Positions 53,304-60,913 are shown, numbered from the stretch's first letter. The stretch: DNA of 64,000 bases from Curtobacterium sp. ISL-83 (GCF_018613895.1 NZ_JAGGPH010000011.1:186001-250000); one strand, 5' to 3'. Notes: generated by a model from the letters alone, not told the origin. Numbers and translations: made by a program.

Positions 53304-53729
53304 GTGCACGACACCACCCCCACCGGGTCCGAGCCCGCCGGCCGACGCGCACCGGCCCTCGTCGCGCTCCTCGTGGTCGTCGGCGCGGAGTTCCTGGCGC
53401 TCGTCGTCTTGACCGTCGTCCTCGTCGTCGAACTCATCGTCGCGCCGGTCGCCAGTGTCGCCTCCGGGATCGCCTTGATCGTGCTCACGGCGATCGCTGC
53501 GCTGTGGCTCGGATCGCTGGTCGTCGGCCTCCGGAACGGCCGGCCGTGGGTCCGCTCCGGGATCATCGTCTGGCAGGTCCTGCAGGGGGCCCTGGCGATC
53601 GGTGCCTTCCAGGGCGTCTTCCGGGTGCCGGCAGTGGGGTGGTTCCTCCTCATCCCGGCGCTGCTCGGCATCACGCTGGTGCTGTCCCGTCCGGTGACCG
53701 CGGCGCTCGCGCGCGCCGATGGTGCGTAG
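53304..53729 (+). CDS. Four-helix membrane protein, unknown
   Basis: The 141-residue protein has four hydrophobic segments: ALVALLVVVGAEFLALVVLTVVL, ASGIALIVLTAIAALWLGSLVVG, GIIVWQVLQGALAIGAFQGVF and GWFLLIPALLGITLVLS. Short charged ends are on the cytosolic side. The GTG start follows CTGGAGGA with good spacing. It is divergent from whiB1 and convergent with bcp. Actinobacteria often have a small membrane protein of this type, but no family name can be given with confidence. Confidence 0.75.
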   Translation: MHDTTPTGSEPAGRRAPALVALLVVVGAEFLALVVLTVVLVVELIVAPVASVASGIALIVLTAIAALWLGSLVVGLRNGRPWVRSGIIVWQVLQGALAIGAFQGVFRVPAVGWFLLIPALLGITLVLSRPVTAALARADGA

Positions 53730-53740
53730 CGGACACCGCT

Positions 53741-53786
53741 GACGGACGGGAGGCCCGGTGCCAGCTGGCGCCTGGCCCCCCGTTCA
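53741..53786. terminator. Inverted repeat between the membrane protein gene and bcp
   Basis: A copy of the GGACGGGAGGC...GTGCCAGCTGGC family in the 66-bp convergent gap. The right arm is degraded (CCCCCCGTTCATC), so pairing is imperfect. Confidence 0.5.
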
Positions 53787-53795
53787 TCGCCGCCC

Positions 53796-54275
53796 TCAGA
53801 CCAGGCCGAGCTTCTTCCGCAGGCTCGCCACGTGTCCGGTTGCCTTGACGTTGTAGAGCGGCAGCTGCACGGCGCCGTCCTCGTCGACGACGATCGTCGA
53901 CCGGATGGTCCCCGTCACGACCTTGCCGTAGTTGTTCTTCTCGCCCCAGGCCCCGTAGGCCCCGTAGGCCCGGTGGACGGCGAGGTCGGGGTCGCTCAGC
54001 AGCGGGAACGTCAGCGCCTGCTCGTGCTGGAAGGTCTTGAGCTTCGACTGCTCGTCCTTCGAGACCCCGAGCACCTCGTACCCGGCAGCCTGGAGCGAGG
54101 ACATGTTGTCGCGGAAGTCGCACGCCTCGGTCGTGCAGCCCGGAGTCGAGGCGGCCGGGTAGAAGTACACGATGACCTTGCGGCCACGGAGCGCGGCGAG
54201 CGAGTGCCCGACACCGTCCTGGTCGGGCAGGGTGAAGTCGGGGGCGGTGTCGCCGGCGACGAGACGATCGGTCAT
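53796..54275 (-). CDS. bcp: Thioredoxin-dependent peroxiredoxin, Bcp/PrxQ type
   Basis: The 159-residue enzyme reduces hydrogen and organic peroxides using thioredoxin. It has APDFTLPDQDG, VIVYFYPAASTPGCTTEACDFRDN with peroxidatic C47 and resolving C52 (the alpha2-type PrxQ spacing), GVSKDEQSKLKTFQ and FPLLSDPDLAVHRAYGAYG. Length and motifs are standard. It is divergent from the tRNA-Lys gene and marks the end of the core block before the accessory region. Confidence 0.95.
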   Translation of the reverse strand: MTDRLVAGDTAPDFTLPDQDGVGHSLAALRGRKVIVYFYPAASTPGCTTEACDFRDNMSSLQAAGYEVLGVSKDEQSKLKTFQHEQALTFPLLSDPDLAVHRAYGAYGAWGEKNNYGKVVTGTIRSTIVVDEDGAVQLPLYNVKATGHVASLRKKLGLV

Positions 54276-54378
54276 GGTGCTCCTGTTCGGTTCGGTGCCC
54301 CGGTGGTCAGGAGCACGCGAAACCCATGCTATTGTTGTTTCCCGTTGCAGCACGGTCGTGAGAACGTCCGGACAGCAC

Positions 54379-54454
<76 letters not shown>

Positions 54455-54461
54455 CCATCAC

Positions 54462-54491
54462 GAAGGCCCCGCCGGTTCCGGCGGGGCCTTC
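54462..54491 (+). terminator. Terminator of tRNA-Lys
   Basis: A perfect 14-bp GC-rich stem (54462-54475 with 54478-54491) and a TT loop begins 7 bp past the tRNA CCA end, followed by the weakly U-rich CGTCGTT. Confidence 0.8.
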
Positions 54492-54685
54492 GTCGTTCCC
54501 CGGATATGGTGCGGCGCGCCACGCCCGAGGTGCTCGTGGTGCCGAAGCCTGCCGCGTTCTCGGGGTCTGGCTCAGTACCGCCGTCGGTCATGGGCGAACG
54601 GTGGCGGAGGAGAAGTCGCTTTGCTGGTGTCGCTCGCGGCCCGCTGCGTTGTGCGGCTGGGCGTGCTCCTGCGTTCGGGTGGCGC

Positions 54686-54691
54686 TATGGT
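54686..54691 (+). promoter_or_regulatory. Candidate -10 box of the Esx-like/effector operon
   Basis: TATGGT lies 23 nt before the GTG of the Esx-like gene, leaving a short leader with GAGGGGGG as ribosome site. No clear -35 is seen. Confidence 0.4.
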
Positions 54692-54714
54692 GTCGGTGGG
54701 TCACGAGGGGGGCT

Positions 54715-54996
54715 GTGTTGGGGGATTTGACGATCGACCTGGGGTCGATGCACGGGGTGGCGTCGCAGGCGAAGCAGGCTGAAGCGAAGTTCGTGTCTGA
54801 ACGGGCATTGTCCGGCGCTGACGGGGCCGCTTTCGGGTCGGATGAGGTGGCTGCGGCGTTCGCGGCGTCGGCTGCCGCACATGATGCCGCGGTTCAGTCG
54901 CTGAGTGCCGATGCGAGGACGCTCACTTCGTACGTTGAGGATGCCGCGTCGACGATGATCGCGGCGGACAGTGCGTTGGCGAGTAAGGCACGATGA
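54715..54996 (+). CDS. Small helical Esx-like (type VII secretion) protein
   Basis: The 93-residue protein is predicted almost entirely helical, with A/S/D-rich heptads and a possible hairpin turn around FGSDEV (about residue 43). It lacks a signal peptide, cysteine or tryptophan. Size, composition and position directly before a WxG-bearing partner suggest an ESAT-6/EspC-like chaperone or co-secreted protein of type VII systems, although the classic WXG turn is missing. The GTG start follows GAGGGGGG. Its stop overlaps the effector start by 4 bp (ATGA), so the two are translationally coupled and probably bind each other. A TTG at 54718 is a less likely start. Confidence 0.65.
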   Translation: MLGDLTIDLGSMHGVASQAKQAEAKFVSERALSGADGAAFGSDEVAAAFAASAAAHDAAVQSLSADARTLTSYVEDAASTMIAADSALASKAR

Positions 54997-56858
54997 CCGC
55001 CGATCCGACCGCGGGTGACCCGTCGGGTATCCGCCGGATTGCTCGACTGCACACGCAGCATTCGGACGCGGTCCGGGCAGGCAGTCGTCACATCGTCAGC
55101 GCGGCCGAGGCGGCGTCGACGGGGTGGGCCGGGAAGGCGCAGCAGCAGTTCGTCGCCAAGGCAGCGACGGTCCCGGCGAGTGCGCAGCGGATCGCTGCTC
55201 GGCTCGATGCGGCGGCAACAGCGCTGGATGCCTACGCACGCGAGGTGGAGCAGATCCAGGACGAAGCGCAGCGCCTGAGGACCGCGCAGAAGAACGCCGC
55301 GGATGATGCCGCCGAGAACGCCCGTGCGATCCACGATGCGACGCTGACGGTGCAGAGTTCCGATGCGGTGGAGTCCGACACAGTTCGGTTGCAGCAGCTG
55401 GAGAACGGAGCGGCCGGCCTGGCGGGACTGGCGGGGCGGCTCTCAGCGCAGTGGGACGAGTTGGTGACACGACGGGCTGCGGCCGACCGGCGAGCAGCGT
55501 CCGCATTGGAGAACCCGTCCGTCGTCGGCAAGCTCGTGTCAGCGCGCACCGTCGCCGCCATGAGCGACGGGCAGTTCTTGACGTGGCTCGGAACGCTCGA
55601 GAAGGAGAGCATCGCCGCGCTGAAGAACGATCCCAGGATCGCCAATCGGCTGGCCGGAATGGACGCGAAGGACGTGGCGTCATGGTGGAGAGGGTTGAGC
55701 GGCGAAGCGAAGGATGCTCTGATCGCTGCGCTGCCGGCGGTGATCGGGAACCTCAATGGCGTCTCCTATGCGGATCGCGGAAAAGCGAACAGCAATATGG
55801 TTGCTCACGAACTGCATGCCAACGAGCAGCGCTACGCAAAGCTGGTCGGCATTGTGAGCCGTGGCGGGCAGCTGACCGTCGCGCAACAAGCTGAGCTGAG
55901 CAGTCTGACCGAGCGCATGAGCGCGCTGAAGGCGATCCGCACCACGATGGGCGATTCGACTGCGGAGCAGCCGTACACGATCATCTCGCTCACCCTGGGG
56001 CATCCCCCGCTGGCCGCGATCGCGGTGGGCGACATGGACTCCGCAACCCGGGTAACGACGACGGTCCCGGGGATGGGGACGACGGTCGCGGGGGGTATCC
56101 GAAGCTGGACGGGAGCGGCTGCGAATCTGCAAGCGGCTGAGAGGGCCGCTGCGCATCTGGTCGATATCGATTCGAATGTCGCGACGGTCGCGTGGGTGGG
56201 GTATGACACGCCGGACATGCCGCCGAGCCTGGAGGTGATGTCGTCTGCGAAGGCGAAAGCGGGTGCTGCGCGACTCGATGCGTTCATGGACGGCGTCTCT
56301 GCCACCCGCGGGTGGCAGCCGGGCGATCACCTGTCGCTGGTGGGGCACTCCTACGGGACAACGACCGCGACGTTGGCGGCGGCGAAGACGCCGGTGGAGA
56401 ATCTCACGCTGCTGGCATCGGCGGGCGTCGACACCTCAGTGCCGAACGTCTCCGCGGTGCACGTGCCAGCAGGACACACGTGGGCGAGCCAAGCGAAAGA
56501 CGACTACATCGCGAACATCGGCCGGGGAGTGGCGGAGTTGCCCGGGCCACTCGACGGTGGTTCGCAACCGGGCCTTCTGTCGGGGAACCGGTCGTACGGG
56601 ATCGCGCTCCCGAGCGAGCACCCGCTCAACCCGGGAGGTTCGATCTGGGGTGCTCGCACGTTTTCGTCGAACGATCAGACGGTCGATGGCGTGCCGTATC
56701 ACGGGTCGGACGGACACGGGGCGACACCCGCTACCGAGGCGATCGAGAAGGGTCAGCCGGTCGGCGATTACGGGTACCTCGATCGTGAGACCTCATCGCT
56801 GCGGAGCACTGCGTACACGAGCCTCGGGTACACGCCGGATGGGAAGCTGATCCCATGA
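54993..56858 (+). CDS. Putative type VII effector: WxG helix plus DUF1023 hydrolase
   Basis: The 621-residue protein has no signal peptide. Residues about 10-150 are long helices with a WxG turn (STGWAGKAQQQF, W45 and G47), as in LXG/WXG100 secretion domains. The C-terminal part (about 330-600) is an alpha/beta hydrolase of DUF1023 type: VATVAWVGYDTPDMP, LSLVGHSYGTTTATLAA with nucleophile S453, LTLLASAGVDTSVPNVSAVHVPAGHTWASQAKDDYI (acid) and a late YHGSDGHG histidine candidate. It probably acts as a secreted lipase/esterase-like toxin or surface enzyme. ATGA overlaps join it to both neighbours. Wobble positions contain more A/T than the core genes. No secretion ATPase is in the window. Confidence 0.75.
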   Translation: MTADPTAGDPSGIRRIARLHTQHSDAVRAGSRHIVSAAEAASTGWAGKAQQQFVAKAATVPASAQRIAARLDAAATALDAYAREVEQIQDEAQRLRTAQKNAADDAAENARAIHDATLTVQSSDAVESDTVRLQQLENGAAGLAGLAGRLSAQWDELVTRRAAADRRAASALENPSVVGKLVSARTVAAMSDGQFLTWLGTLEKESIAALKNDPRIANRLAGMDAKDVASWWRGLSGEAKDALIAALPAVIGNLNGVSYADRGKANSNMVAHELHANEQRYAKLVGIVSRGGQLTVAQQAELSSLTERMSALKAIRTTMGDSTAEQPYTIISLTLGHPPLAAIAVGDMDSATRVTTTVPGMGTTVAGGIRSWTGAAANLQAAERAAAHLVDIDSNVATVAWVGYDTPDMPPSLEVMSSAKAKAGAARLDAFMDGVSATRGWQPGDHLSLVGHSYGTTTATLAAAKTPVENLTLLASAGVDTSVPNVSAVHVPAGHTWASQAKDDYIANIGRGVAELPGPLDGGSQPGLLSGNRSYGIALPSEHPLNPGGSIWGARTFSSNDQTVDGVPYHGSDGHGATPATEAIEKGQPVGDYGYLDRETSSLRSTAYTSLGYTPDGKLIP

Positions 56859-57418
56859 GGAGTCATTGGATTCGGTCGGTCGGCGTATTGAGCGTTGCTG
56901 TGCTCATGCTCACCGGCTGCGCTTCGAACGGACACGGACAGGAGCAGGGCATGACGACCGCACAGGCAGGAGGGTCGGCGAAGGACGAGTGGGACCGACT
57001 GAGTGAGCACGTCGCGCAGACGCAGGCGATTGTGGGCGGGTCGTGGGAGCCAGTGGATTCCAGTGCGCGGGCGTGTGGTGACGGCGGCGCGCAGTGGGCA
57101 ATCACTCGTCTCGGCCGGGGCACGTCACTCACGGAGCGGCCGGCGCTCGTGGAGCAGATCGAGCGCGAGTGGAAGAAGTACGGGTGGGAGCTCAATCGGA
57201 CTGCGATCGGCGGCGACGCGCCGGGCGTGCGACTCCGGTTCCCCGCCGGCGGGTCCGACGAGCGTCGGTTCTTCATCGATATCGGCTTCACCGTGCACGG
57301 GACGACCATCGAGGCGCAGACTCCTTGCGCTCCCGGCAACGTGGATCAGCTCAACGCCGAGCAGTACGCGTACAAGCACTCACCGGGCATCGACACCACG
57401 CCGACACCAACCAACTGA
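56855..57418 (+). CDS. Lipoprotein, candidate immunity or accessory protein
   Basis: The 187-residue lipoprotein has a signal peptide ending LMLTGC (lipidated cysteine at residue 23). A soluble domain with two further cysteines follows (SSARACGDGGAQWAITRLG and AQTPCAPGNVDQ), plus a helix EQIEREWKKYGWEL and a beta stretch RFFIDIGFTVHGTTIEAQ. It overlaps the effector stop by 4 bp. Position and location outside the membrane fit an immunity lipoprotein that would block the hydrolase of sister cells, or a surface partner. The family is not recognised; similar lipoproteins follow DUF1023 genes in other actinobacteria as far as recalled. Confidence 0.7.
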   Translation: MRSHWIRSVGVLSVAVLMLTGCASNGHGQEQGMTTAQAGGSAKDEWDRLSEHVAQTQAIVGGSWEPVDSSARACGDGGAQWAITRLGRGTSLTERPALVEQIEREWKKYGWELNRTAIGGDAPGVRLRFPAGGSDERRFFIDIGFTVHGTTIEAQTPCAPGNVDQLNAEQYAYKHSPGIDTTPTPTN

Positions 57419-57441
57419 GCCACTTCGCCGGGCGGGTCCGG

Positions 57442-57530
57442 TCAGATGCTGTTCCAAGCGGTGACCTCACGCTGGTCGATGACGACGCGGTGGGTGCTGG
57501 CGCCGTAGACCTTGTGGTGCTGCTGCTGAC
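57442..57530 (-). pseudogene. C-terminal gene remnant on the minus strand
   Basis: A minus-strand frame ends at TGA 57442-57444 and reads HHKVYGASTHRVVIDQREVTAWNSI at its end. Almost every codon in this part ends in C or G, as in real genes here. Upstream the frame turns Arg-rich and loses coding character, so only the C-terminal piece remains. The family is not recognised. Confidence 0.35.
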
Positions 57531-57747
57531 CCCCGGCAGCGCCGGCAGGGCGCCCCGCTCGCCCGCGAGGACGGTCCAGAAGATGTCTACGCCGGAAGGA
57601 TCATCTACGGCCGATGCGTGCCCGGGGACGCGCCGAAGCTCGGGACTCCGCTCAATCCGAGGCCGACGGACGTTCCATGAGCGACGCAGATCGCATCTAG
57701 GGGAACTCCGTATCCAAGTCTCCTCACGCTGGTTGCCGACGAGTGAC

Positions 57748-57778
57748 CCGTGGCCGCGCGCGATTCACGCGGCCACGG
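57748..57778. terminator. Hairpin in the remnant region
   Basis: Arms CCGTGGCCGCG (57748-57758) and CGCGGCCACGG (57768-57778) form an 11-bp stem with a 9-nt loop, followed by no T run. Confidence 0.45.
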
Positions 57779-57805
57779 TCGGCGCCGGCGGTAGCGCGAC
57801 TGCTG

Positions 57806-58620
57806 ATGCCGCTGGGTGGCAGCCGCGGTGCTGAGGGGGACGTGGACGCAGTCGCGTCACGCGACTTGCTGGAGGACCACGTGCCGATCGCACTCACCGG
57901 CGCTGCTGACCCGGACCGAGCGGACGACGAGGACCGTTCGCAGGCGCTTGCGCCGTTGACGAGTCAGGACGCTGTAGCGACTCGGGATCAGGCGCGGACC
58001 GCGCGGGCGGCGTTGACGCGCGCGACGACGGAACTTGTGCGTCAGCAGGAGCGGGCTCGTGCCGAGTTGGAGCGGCGACGTGCGGAGATGGAGGCGGAGT
58101 TCGCCCGTCGCCGTTCGGAGTTGGAAGCGATGGCGGCGCCGCTGCGGGAGCAGCTGGCGAAGCTGACGGAGGTGCTGTGGGCCGTTGACCTGCACCTCGG
58201 CCGCGACGAGACGCTTCGGCTCGTGCGTGAGGGCACGCCGGCGCCGCGGGAGACCCCGATCACGGTGCGGCAGCGGGTGTTGGTGATGGCGGAGGAGTCG
58301 CTGATCCTGATGGGTCGGACGGCGACGAGGATGACCTCGGAGAACGTGCCGAACTGCGGATCGGGACGCGGCTGCTGCCGAGGCGGAACGAGTTCACGGA
58401 CGTGTTTGACCAGCGGCTGTTCGGGTTCGGACGCCGTGACAGGGAGCCGGTGGCGCCGGGCAGCGAGGAGTGGTTGGGGATGGAGCGCATCGCGGATGTG
58501 CGACGACGCCACTTCATGCGGGCGCTTCTGGTGCTCCAGGGCATCATCGACCGCACCCCGGCGCTCCACCCACTGCCGGAGGGCGGGCGAGACGGTGGCT
58601 GGCGCTCGAGACGGTGCCGG
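57806..58620 (+). pseudogene. Frameshifted coiled-coil gene of mobile-element type
   Basis: The first frame, from an ATG at 57806, encodes a coiled coil (ARAELERRRAEMEAEFARRR and following) and then LTEVLWAVDLHLGRDETLRLV and VRQRVLVMAEESLILMG. Near 58314 coding continues in the next frame as DEDDLGERAELRIGTRLLP, FGFGRRDREPVAPGSEEWLG and RRRHFMRALLVLQGIIDRTP, up to about 58600. A single-base deletion explains the switch. A second break may follow, where a third frame reads WLALETVPDLAAS. Many codons end in G rather than the C preferred by neighbouring core genes, which suggests transfer. Function is unknown. Confidence 0.6.
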
Positions 58621-58780
58621 ATCTGGCGGCGTCTCGTGCGCCGGGGCCCGGTTCGCGAAGACGGTCCCGTCTCGCGCCCGGCCCCGTCTCGCGCCGACGC
58701 CGGCGTCCCGCGACGGACCGGCGGCCCGCCCGTCGCAGCCGCGCCCGACCGCCCCTGCCCGAGGTCGGCCCCCCCCGCGC

Positions 58781-58791
58781 TAGCATGTGCT
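58781..58791 (+). promoter_or_regulatory. Promoter/operator of the EspR-like operon
   Basis: TAGCATGTGCT serves as a -10 box (TAGCAT) 58 nt before the regulator ATG. It also matches half and centre of the palindrome at 60762-60773 (TAGCAAGTGCTA), so it may be an autoregulatory site. Confidence 0.4.
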
Positions 58792-58844
58792 GCACGCGGA
58801 CGGCTCTGTCGGACGCGCGGCGGCTGGGGAGGAGGCCGATCACC

Positions 58845-59285
58845 ATGACGACACACGATCCGAAGGGCGGCGTCCTCGATGCCGCCGAGCTGGCCCGTCG
58901 GCTGAACCTGCTGCTCGACTTCGAGGAAGCGCAGCGCGGGTCCCCGGTGCCGTTCGCCGCGATCGAGGAGTTCGTCGCTGCCGGGGGTGGCTCGTTGTCC
59001 CGCGCGAAGTGGACCTACATGCTCTCGGGCGACGGCCGCCGCAACCGCGACTCCGAGCTCCTGCGGCTGCTCGCGGGCTTCTTCGAGGTGGACGACCGCT
59101 TCCTGCTCGAGGACAGCGACGTCCCCGAACGGATCGGCGCGCAGCTCGCCCTCGTCCGCTCCCTCCGGTCGGCGCGGGTCAGCGGGTTCGCCGCTCGCAC
59201 GTTCCCCGGCGAGCTCTCGCCGGAGGCGCTCCGCCGCATCGCGGAGGTGCTCGAGGAAGAGTCGCAGCGGGGGAGCGTCGCATGA
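58845..59285 (+). CDS. EspR-like HTH transcriptional regulator
   Basis: The 146-residue protein has an N-terminal helix-turn-helix domain (DAAELARRLNLLLDFEEAQR, then FAAIEEFVAAGGGSLSRAKWTYMLSGDGRRNRDSELLRLLAGFFEVDDRFLLED) and a helical C-terminal dimerisation segment ending LSPEALRRIAEVLEEESQ. The layout matches the EspR/XRE family; EspR of M. tuberculosis is a nucleoid-type activator of ESX-1 genes. GGGGAGGAGG lies upstream of the ATG. The stop overlaps the ImmA-like gene (ATGA), and such pairs usually mean that the peptidase cleaves the regulator. Target genes are inferred from nearby operator-like sites. Confidence 0.8.
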   Translation: MTTHDPKGGVLDAAELARRLNLLLDFEEAQRGSPVPFAAIEEFVAAGGGSLSRAKWTYMLSGDGRRNRDSELLRLLAGFFEVDDRFLLEDSDVPERIGAQLALVRSLRSARVSGFAARTFPGELSPEALRRIAEVLEEESQRGSVA

Positions 59286-59743
59286 CCGACGACCTCGTCG
59301 AGACGTTCTGGCTGCGCGGTGCGGCCGAGGGTTGGTCGGACGTCGACGATGCGGTCGCCGCGGCGTCGAGTGTCGTCGGCAAGCCGATCGTCGTGCGAGA
59401 GGAAGCCTTCCTGGCCGACGAGCCCGTCTGCGGCTTCGTGGCCACGCTCGAGCACCACCACCTGATCATGATCTCCCCGACGCCGTCGCGGGTCTTCCGG
59501 TCGTTCGTCATCGGCCACGAACTCGGTCACGTCCTGCACCGACACCAGGAGCACGCGGCACAATCGGCCTACATCCGTGACGTCATCCCCGACCTGCCGG
59601 AGTACAAGGTGGAGCGCGCGATGGCACGGGGGCTGTTCGCGAACGCCTTCGAACGCGAAGCCGAGCTGTTCGCCGACCGGCTCGCGGCCGTGATCCGCGG
59701 GCACCGTGACCGCCCGAGTGCGTTCCGCGGGGTCTTCGGGTGA
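59282..59743 (+). CDS. ImmA/IrrE-type metallopeptidase
   Basis: The 153-residue protein has the zinc motif HELGH (H79, E80, H83) in FVIGHELGHVLHRHQEH and a downstream FEREAELFADRLA with the third ligand (E126 or E128), the hallmark of ImmA/IrrE peptidases that cleave XRE-type repressors after a signal. The N-terminal region lacks other domains. It overlaps the regulator upstream and the membrane protein downstream by 4 bp each (ATGA and GTGA), so the three products probably work together. The signal that activates cleavage may come from the membrane protein. Confidence 0.88.
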   Translation: MTDDLVETFWLRGAAEGWSDVDDAVAAASSVVGKPIVVREEAFLADEPVCGFVATLEHHHLIMISPTPSRVFRSFVIGHELGHVLHRHQEHAAQSAYIRDVIPDLPEYKVERAMARGLFANAFEREAELFADRLAAVIRGHRDRPSAFRGVFG

Positions 59744-60666
59744 TCCTGGCCGTCGCACAGGCGGTGCTGCTGGTCGGCGGAACCGTCACGCTGTTCGTGC
59801 TGCAACGCGGGCAGGACCGCACGCTCGCGGTCACGTTCCTGCTCTTCGCCGCGACGATCGTGACGAACGTCGATCCGCTCTACCGGTGGCTCGACCCGCT
59901 GCTCGGCGGGTTCAACCTGGTGACCGTCATCAGCGACGCGCTCATGGTGGCCGGCACGAGCACCCTGCTCTGGGGCGTCGCGAAGGCGGTCGGCGCGGCC
60001 AGTCGATGGCTCCGCACCGCGATCGTCGTGTCCTGCGCCGTCGTCGGCGTCGTGATCATCAGCGCCTTCACCGTCCTCGACAAACCGCCGACCACCACGA
60101 CGTTCATGCTCGCGGCAGGATCGCACCCGGCAGCGACGGTGTACTCGGTCGCACAGACGGTCTACCTCGGGCTCGCGCTCGGTGCGACGGGGGTGATCTG
60201 CATGCTGCGCCTCCGGGAGGCCCGGACGACGGCGGACCGGATCGGTCTCTGGGCGCTCGTGGTCGGCGGCGTCCTGGGTGTCGTCCGCATGGTGGTCGTC
60301 GCCGTCATGGACCTGGCACACCTCGCGGGGCACCTCGACGTCACCCACGTGCTCGCGCTGCCGTACGACGTGACGACGCCCGGCGCAGTGATCTGCGTCG
60401 CCTCCGGAATGCTGCTGCTCGTGATCGGGCACCGTACCTGGCGGGCACGACGTGATCGCCGGGTGCAGGAGGCGCTCCGTCGGCTCGCTCCGTTGCACGA
60501 GCGGATCGGCATCGACAACGAGTACCCCCGCTCGCCGGACCCGGCAACGCGACTCAGCCGGGTGATCGTCGAGATCAACGACGGCGCCCGGGTCTCCCGT
60601 TCGACCCTGACCGCCACCGAGCGGGACGTCCTGGCCGAGGCGGAAGCGGTCCTCGAGACGGTCTGA
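59740..60666 (+). CDS. MAB_1171c-like seven-helix membrane protein
   Basis: The 308-residue protein has about seven membrane helices (first AVAQAVLLVGGTVTLFVLQ, last AVICVASGMLLLVIG). Its soluble C-terminal domain contains RRLAPLHERIGI and RLSRVIVEINDGARVSRSTL, similar to the DUF6545 end of MAB_1171c-family proteins. In actinobacteria such proteins often follow an HTH regulator and an ImmA-like peptidase, as here. It may be a sensor or transporter that signals to the peptidase. The family is recalled from memory and the role is inferred. The start GTG overlaps the upstream stop. Confidence 0.72.
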   Translation: MILAVAQAVLLVGGTVTLFVLQRGQDRTLAVTFLLFAATIVTNVDPLYRWLDPLLGGFNLVTVISDALMVAGTSTLLWGVAKAVGAASRWLRTAIVVSCAVVGVVIISAFTVLDKPPTTTTFMLAAGSHPAATVYSVAQTVYLGLALGATGVICMLRLREARTTADRIGLWALVVGGVLGVVRMVVVAVMDLAHLAGHLDVTHVLALPYDVTTPGAVICVASGMLLLVIGHRTWRARRDRRVQEALRRLAPLHERIGIDNEYPRSPDPATRLSRVIVEINDGARVSRSTLTATERDVLAEAEAVLETV

Positions 60667-60755
60667 CCCGGCGCGACGGCACGTGGCGCGCGTCAGCGTG
60701 ACGGCCGACACGGAAAGTCGATCGATACTCGACGGCAATCACCCGGACCCTGTAA

Positions 60756-60779
60756 GGTCTGTAGCAAGTGCTACAGACC
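60756..60779. promoter_or_regulatory. 24-bp palindrome, candidate operator
   Basis: An 11-bp perfect inverted repeat (60756-60766 with 60769-60779, spacer AG) contains TAGCAAGTGCTA. It overlaps TAAGGT at 60753-60758, a possible -10 box. The low GC for this genome, short spacer and lack of a U tract favour a protein-binding site over a terminator. Confidence 0.55.
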
Positions 60780-60786
60780 GATCGGC

Positions 60787-60835
60787 CTGCTGGTGGGACT
60801 CGGCCGCGTTGGGGGCGGCCGAGCACCACCAGCAG
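60787..60835 (+). other. Strong hairpin downstream of the palindrome
   Basis: Two 21-nt arms (60787-60807 and 60815-60835) pair except for a 2x2 internal mismatch, around a 7-nt loop GTTGGGG. It begins 8 bp after the candidate operator. It could end a short transcript started at the palindrome, act as the operon terminator, or be a small structured RNA. Confidence 0.5.
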
Positions 60836-60901
60836 TGCACTCCCGGTGGAGCGCCATCGGTCAGCTGCTCGTCCGTGCGGAGCCGTCACACCGGCCGCAC
60901 C

Positions 60902-60907
60902 TAGGAT
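60902..60907 (+). promoter_or_regulatory. -10 box of the SCO4848-like gene, leaderless
   Basis: TAGGAT lies 6 nt before the GTG at 60914, with no ribosome site. Confidence 0.5.
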
Positions 60908-60913
60908 CGGTGC

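Larger units (their letters stand above)
57419..57805. other. Decayed intergenic stretch after the effector module
   Basis: This 387-bp stretch has no intact gene. A plus-strand frame ending at 57680 reads AREDGPEDVYAGRIIYGRCV and looks like a C-terminal remnant. A minus-strand frame at 57442-57530 also looks coding. An 11-bp stem (57748-57758 with 57768-57778, arms CCGTGGCCGCG) resembles a terminator. Confidence 0.45.

Noticed and set aside
58300..58330. Programmed ribosomal frameshift
   Set aside because: No slippery heptamer or stimulatory hairpin is obvious at the junction and nearby sequence is decayed; a plain mutation is simpler.
60683..60904. Small frame over the palindrome and hairpin
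   Set aside because: The 73-residue product is low in coding character and the DNA is better explained by inverted repeats.
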